From contig SLMC01000339.1 of assembly GCA_007133745.1 (NCBI GenBank), positions 1-9,215 of the forward strand: a stretch of DNA of 9,215 nt. The letters are read 5' to 3'. The DNA is from Kiritimatiellia bacterium (GTDB taxonomy: Bacteria > Verrucomicrobiota > Kiritimatiellia > UBA8416 > SLMC01). The translations under genes and the position numbers were made by a program. Positions 5,861 through 9,215 of the stretch are shown here, in pieces; the first letter of the stretch is position 1; every line of letters begins with the position of its first letter. The notes below the pieces were generated by a model. It was given only the letters and a program-made list of their open reading frames with translations. It was not told the DNA's origin and ran no database searches.

Positions 5861-6946
5861 ATGCTGAACGGCGGACTGGACGGACTGGCGACCTTGTCGA
5901 ACGTGAAATCGAGAATGGTCACGGCGGAAAACGTGTACGGAGAGAAAGGGCGCGGAGGCATGGCCGAGGTCGGCGAAGCCCCGCAACAGGATGTGGTTCG
6001 CATCGGACAGCCCTGGGATTCCGGCGATGCCGCCCGCGAACTGGGCTGCGGCTGGAAAGTGCGACCGTGCATCCGGTTGCCGGAACAAAGCGAGACCGTC
6101 ATCATGGATGTCGAAGGCCCCGGCGTCATCCGCCACATCTGGATCACGGTCAACGACAAGTTCAATCGCGCGCTGATCGTGCGCATGTTCTGGGACGACG
6201 AACCGACACCCAGCGTCGAATGCCCGCTTGGCGACTTCTTCTGCAACGCCTGGCAATCGAAACCGACGATTCTGGCCCTGCCGATCAACGTCAACCCTAC
6301 GAATGGCATGAACTGCTATTTCCCGATGCCTTTCCGTAAACGCGCCCGTATCGTCGTTCAAAACATGGCGCCCGAACCGTCATCCGGCTTCTTCTACGCC
6401 ATCTCGTATTCGCTTGAAGACGTGACTCCGGACCAGGCCGCATTCCACGCCATGTTTCGACGGGAAAATCCGTTGCGCTACGGAAACGATTACGTCATGG
6501 CCGACGGCATTCGCGGCCGCGGCCACTACGTGGGCGCCTATATGGGCTGGCAGCAAAACAGTTCCGGCTGGTGGGGCGAGGGCGAAATCAAGTTTTTCAT
6601 GGACGGCGACAAGGATTTTCCGACGCTGTGCGGAACGGGAACCGAAGACTACTTCGGTGGCGCCTGGAGTTTTCAAGACAACTTCAGCGCGCCGTATCTT
6701 GGCTATCCGGTCGGCCAGAGCGACGGCCGCCCCGGAAACCGACACGGGTTGTACCGCTTTCATGTTCTCGACCCGATTCATTTCGAGCAGAACCTGAAAG
6801 TGACCATGCAGGCCTTGGGCTGGCGTTCGGAACGCCGCTACCTGCCGCTTCAGGACGACATCTGCAGCGTCGTCTACTGGTATCAGGCCGAACCGCACGC
6901 GTCTTTCCCCGCGTTGCCCGACCGTAACGGGTTGGAAATTATCTAG
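5861..6946 (+). CDS. DUF2961 / GH172-family protein
   Basis: The 361-residue protein matches the family long called DUF2961, now glycoside hydrolase family 172. Characterised members act on difructose dianhydride I and on D-arabinan. Visible marks are the VEGPG.I.HIW.T stretch (residues 84-96), PLGDFF (122-127), the GEGEIKFFMDGD stretch (239-250), and GTGTEDYFGG (258-267). Glu240 or Glu242 together with Glu262 are plausible as the catalytic carboxylate pair, judged from position only. The ATG at 5861 has a near-perfect AAAGGAGG 5 bases upstream, so the longer in-frame reading that runs back through the repeat array is not used. No signal peptide is visible, which suggests a cytoplasmic enzyme. 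It is divergent from the AraC-type gene and 45 bases ahead of the kinase remnant. Its substrate is unknown; a furanoside of fructose or arabinose is a family-based guess. Confidence 0.88.
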   Translation: MLNGGLDGLATLSNVKSRMVTAENVYGEKGRGGMAEVGEAPQQDVVRIGQPWDSGDAARELGCGWKVRPCIRLPEQSETVIMDVEGPGVIRHIWITVNDKFNRALIVRMFWDDEPTPSVECPLGDFFCNAWQSKPTILALPINVNPTNGMNCYFPMPFRKRARIVVQNMAPEPSSGFFYAISYSLEDVTPDQAAFHAMFRRENPLRYGNDYVMADGIRGRGHYVGAYMGWQQNSSGWWGEGEIKFFMDGDKDFPTLCGTGTEDYFGGAWSFQDNFSAPYLGYPVGQSDGRPGNRHGLYRFHVLDPIHFEQNLKVTMQALGWRSERRYLPLQDDICSVVYWYQAEPHASFPALPDRNGLEII

Positions 6947-6991
6947 CGTCGTGCTCAACCGTCGATGTCAACCGATTAGCGAGGGAACCTG

Positions 6992-7342
6992 ATGCATGTC
7001 ATAGGAGTGGATACGGGCAGCGCCAGTGTGCGGGCGGGTGTTTTCGGGCTTTCCGGCCATCGTCTTGCCTTGGCCGTGGAACCGATCGACATATTTTGGC
7101 CGTGCGAAGACTTCTCCGAACAGTCGTCGGAAAACATCTGGACTGCCGTCTGCGCAGCGGTTCGGCGCAGTATCGCCGATGTTTTTGCGGCCATGCGCGC
7201 CATGTCCCGGCTCGGTTCCGTGTTCGAACCACGCGCTCAGACTCGATCTTTTCACGACCGCAAATACCGCGTCTTTCTGGAAATGCATGACGATCAAATC
7301 AAGTATCGGCGCATGATGGCGCCTGAAGTCCGGAAGCCATAG
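6992..7342 (+). pseudogene. FGGY pentulose kinase remnant, middle deleted
   Basis: This 116-residue frame joins the two ends of an FGGY carbohydrate kinase of the pentulose type. Residues 1-63 match the N-terminus: GVDTGSASVRAGVF (5-18), the P.DIFWP stretch (31-37) and EQSSENIW.AVC (43-54). Residues about 65-110 match the extreme C-terminus: AM.AMSR.G.V..PR, then HDRKYRVFLEMHDDQ.KYR..M (88-109). Full-length relatives have about 540-550 residues, so about 430 are missing, including the sugar site, the catalytic Asp region and most of the ATP domain. The join falls near 7172-7190 and keeps the frame. The GAGGG site before ATG is intact. It cannot be an active kinase; it is a deletion pseudogene, a joining error in assembly, or less likely a retained mini-protein. 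By context the intact gene would have phosphorylated the sugar released by the upstream enzyme. Confidence 0.85.
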
Positions 7343-7402
7343 CGAAAACGGATCGACAACACGTCAAACCCGAACCAGTCATATTCCATGCGCCAATCTG
7401 TT

Positions 7403-7429
7403 CTTTTGCGTTGACTTTCCGCGCAAAAG
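7403..7429. promoter_or_regulatory. 8-bp inverted repeat upstream of the sulfatase gene
   Basis: CTTTTGCG (7403-7410) and CGCAAAAG (7422-7429) are exact reverse complements around an 11-base loop. The loop begins with TTGACT, a good -35-like box, but no convincing -10 box follows. No T-run follows either, so it is not a terminator. An operator over a promoter is possible. The rest of the 7343-7518 gap shows no gene. Confidence 0.35.
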
Positions 7430-7481
7430 CCCCAACCATTCATCTTCATTCTCACGCCCTATTTCTGCGTGAACCCTAACC

Positions 7482-7500
7482 GTCGCGAGCGATTCGCGGC
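7482..7500 (+). promoter_or_regulatory. Stem-loop just before the sulfatase ribosome-binding site
   Basis: GTCGCGA and TCGCGGC pair over 7 bp (one G-U) around the loop GCGAT and end four bases before the GGAGA site at 7504-7508. In RNA this would be a stable hairpin next to the ribosome-binding site, so it may affect translation. Confidence 0.35.
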
Positions 7501-7518
7501 TTTGGAGAAAGCAGCACA

Positions 7519-8919
7519 ATGAAGAGACCCAACATCCTATTCCTGATGAGCGATCAGCATCGGGCCGATATCACAGGTTATGAAGGCAACACTGTGATCC
7601 GCACGCCGACGCTCGACCGCTTGGCGTCGACCGGCGTGGTCTTTCGTCATGCTTATACGCCGTCCCCGATTTGCGTTCCCGCCCGGCAATGCATGATGGC
7701 GGGACAGTTGCCCAAAACTTGCCAATGCGAAGGGTGGATAGATTTGAACCCCGGGTACCGCACCTTTGCCCGAGAGTTTTCGCGCTATGCCTACAATACC
7801 GTCTGCGCAGGAAAGCTGCACCATCTGACTCAAGACCAGATGCAAGGGTGGACGGAACGCATTGCCCCCGACGCCGGCATGATGGACCGATATATCGAGG
7901 GCGCAATTGAAGCGGAGTTTGCGCGATATACGCCAAAACCGGGAAGGGGGAAATGGTCGAACCAGCGCGAGATCGAGGAGGCAAGGGCTGTCGAAGGTCC
8001 GTACCAGAAATTCGATGCGCGGGTTATGGACGCCAGCCTCGACTTTCTCGACCGTTATTTTGCGGATCCGGTGTATGGTCGTCCGCAATCGCACCGTCCA
8101 CTGCTCTTCAAGGCAAGTCTGCTGCAGCCGCACTACCCGTTTTTCACGGACAAGAATCGGTTCGAATACTATCTGGATCGCGTGCCCGTCTATTGCGACG
8201 AACCCTGCGATCACCCGGTTCTGTCGCTGAGCCAACAGAACAGGCCGGTCCATGTTTCGCAACAAGCGATCCGCCGGGCCACGGCCGCATACTACGGCAT
8301 GATCGATCAGGTTGACACGTATTTCGGACAGATTCTGAACAAGCTCGAGGCGCTGGGAGAAAACCTGGACGACTGGATTGTGGTTTATACGTCCGATCAC
8401 GGAGAAATGCTGGGCCAACACGGCATTTGGGAAAAGACCCGTTTCTACGAAGGCAGCGCGCGGGTGCCGCTGATTATCCGATGGCCGGAGAAGTTTCAAA
8501 GCCGCGTGGTTGACGAGAATGTCAATCTGTGCGATCTTTTTGCCACTCTTTGCGATTTGGCAGGCCTGGATATTCCCGAGGGACTCGACAGCCGCAGCTT
8601 GCGCCCCTTGCTGCAAGGAGAATCCAGAGGGTGGATCAATGAAGCCGTGAGCCAGTTCCAGCGGGAACATGTCATGATCAAACAGGATCATCTGAAGTAC
8701 CAGTATTACGGCGGCAAAAGCCCCGAGGCGCTGTTCGATTTGGAAAAAGATCCGGAGGAAAACAGCAATGAAGCCCGAAACCCGGTCTACGCCAAGGCCA
8801 TGACCTCGTTTCGTCGCAGGCTTTCGCAGTTGGGACATGGGCCCAATGCGGACAAGAGCTACAAGCACGCCGGATACAGAACAAAGTCCATCAAGCCGAA
8901 TGCAGGCGACGGCACGTAG
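7519..8919 (+). CDS. Type I sulfatase (formylglycine-dependent)
   Basis: This is a 466-residue sulfatase of the alkaline-phosphatase superfamily that hydrolyses sulfate esters. Metal ligands of the N-terminal motif appear in FLMSDQHR (residues 8-15; Asp12, Gln13). Cys52 in CVPAR (52-56) is the expected formylglycine precursor, with Pro54 and Arg56 in place. Further active-site candidates are Lys99 in GKLHH (98-102), His205 in QPHYPF, Asp293-His294 in TSDHGEMLGQHG (291-302), and Lys306. The usual TG after the Cys motif is replaced by AG (61-62). An in-frame TAA at 7477 with no intervening start fixes the ATG, and no signal peptide precedes the domain, so it probably acts in the cytoplasm on imported substrate. 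No sulfatase-maturating enzyme is in the window. The substrate is not readable; a sulfated sugar fits the context. Confidence 0.95.
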   Translation: MKRPNILFLMSDQHRADITGYEGNTVIRTPTLDRLASTGVVFRHAYTPSPICVPARQCMMAGQLPKTCQCEGWIDLNPGYRTFAREFSRYAYNTVCAGKLHHLTQDQMQGWTERIAPDAGMMDRYIEGAIEAEFARYTPKPGRGKWSNQREIEEARAVEGPYQKFDARVMDASLDFLDRYFADPVYGRPQSHRPLLFKASLLQPHYPFFTDKNRFEYYLDRVPVYCDEPCDHPVLSLSQQNRPVHVSQQAIRRATAAYYGMIDQVDTYFGQILNKLEALGENLDDWIVVYTSDHGEMLGQHGIWEKTRFYEGSARVPLIIRWPEKFQSRVVDENVNLCDLFATLCDLAGLDIPEGLDSRSLRPLLQGESRGWINEAVSQFQREHVMIKQDHLKYQYYGGKSPEALFDLEKDPEENSNEARNPVYAKAMTSFRRRLSQLGHGPNADKSYKHAGYRTKSIKPNAGDGT

Positions 8920-8976
8920 CCGCAGCTGATCCGCAACGTGGCGGCAAGGGAAACGAAGCAACAAGTGATCAACGAT

Positions 8977-8995
8977 CGGGAATGGAAGAATCCCG
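8977..8995 (+). other. Small hairpin between the sulfatase and oxidoreductase genes
   Basis: CGGGA and TCCCG form a 5-bp stem with a 9-base loop, extendable by GA/TC with one bulge, in the 98-base gap. No T-run follows. It may be a processing or stability element, or chance. The rest of 8920-9017 shows only the AAGGAG site of the next gene. Confidence 0.2.
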
Positions 8996-9017
8996 TCAAG
9001 ACCAAGGAGAACCGATA

Positions 9018-9215
9018 ATGACCACACGCGTGGAAGCCGAGACGCTGCCTGTATTCCGAACCGTGGAAACTCTGGTCGTGGGCGGAGGGCCCGCCGGCGT
9101 TGGCGCGGCGCTGGCCGCCGCCCGCAACGGATCCGACACACTGGTCGTCGAGCAATTCAACTGCCTGGGCGGAGTCGCTACGGCCGGCGGCCACGGCCAC
9201 ATCTCCAAATACAAC
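9018..9215 (+). CDS. FAD-dependent oxidoreductase, N-terminal part
   Basis: The first 66 residues are present and the frame is open at the right edge. A dinucleotide-binding fold begins at residue 19: VVGGGPAGVGAALAAARNG (20-38) holds the GxGxxG-type motif (Gly22, Gly24, Gly27). The second strand ends in LVVE with Glu45, expected to bind the ribose of FAD. The following NCLGGVATAGG (49-59) is typical of the FAD_oxidored type proteins common beside sulfatases and glycoside hydrolases in polysaccharide-degrading bacteria. The ATG at 9018 has AAGGAG about 8 bases upstream. It lies 98 bases after the sulfatase gene on the same strand and is likely in one unit with it. The substrate is unknown; a sugar or alcohol oxidation step is only a guess. 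Confidence 0.85.
   Translation, partial: MTTRVEAETLPVFRTVETLVVGGGPAGVGAALAAARNGSDTLVVEQFNCLGGVATAGGHGHISKYN

Noticed and set aside
7537..9141. A 534-codon open frame on the minus strand opposite the sulfatase gene
   Set aside because: It is an antisense shadow of a clear sulfatase gene, runs into the oxidoreductase gene, has Arg/His/Gln-rich low-information sequence and matches no family I know.

Overview
The window looks like a bacterial chromosome segment of fairly high GC, read by eye at somewhat above half. The mix of genes suggests the Planctomycetes-Verrucomicrobia-Chlamydiae group (Kiritimatiellota, Lentisphaerota or Planctomycetota) or a similar polysaccharide-degrading lineage: a DUF2961/GH172 enzyme, a formylglycine-type sulfatase, a pentulose-kinase remnant, a two-subunit glycine dehydrogenase and an AraC-type regulator. 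This placement is inference; no marker here fixes the phylum.

The left half (about 295-4458) is housekeeping, all on the minus strand. In transcription order it reads gcvH, gcvPA, gcvPB, rplM, rpsI. The first three encode the lipoyl carrier and both halves of the P-protein of the glycine cleavage system; gcvT is not in the window. rplM and rpsI encode ribosomal proteins L13 and S9. A TTGACA box that contains the gcvPB stop codon suggests the ribosomal pair has its own promoter. Positions 1-294 hold no recognised gene, only an unrecognised frame open from the left edge and an A/T-rich inverted repeat.

The middle (4459-5860) contains a minus-strand AraC-type regulator bounded by two unusual phased repeat arrays. 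A 7-bp array (4526-4650) lies beyond its 3' end and an 8-bp array (5724-5795) lies in its divergent upstream region. Each array switches from a G-rich to a C-rich arm midway, so each can fold on itself. A perfect 14-bp palindrome abuts the predicted -35 box of the regulator.

The right half (5861-9215) is a plus-strand catabolic cluster: a DUF2961/GH172 enzyme, an internally deleted FGGY pentulose kinase, a sulfatase and the start of an FAD-dependent oxidoreductase. Neither the GH172-type enzyme nor the sulfatase shows a signal peptide. The cluster therefore probably handles an imported, possibly sulfated, sugar inside the cell, perhaps under control of the divergent AraC-type protein. The kinase keeps its ATP-site N-terminus and its extreme C-terminus in one frame but lacks about 430 middle residues, so the expected phosphorylation step appears lost at this locus.

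Most worth a second look are the two strand-switching phased repeats around the regulator and the in-frame kinase remnant.
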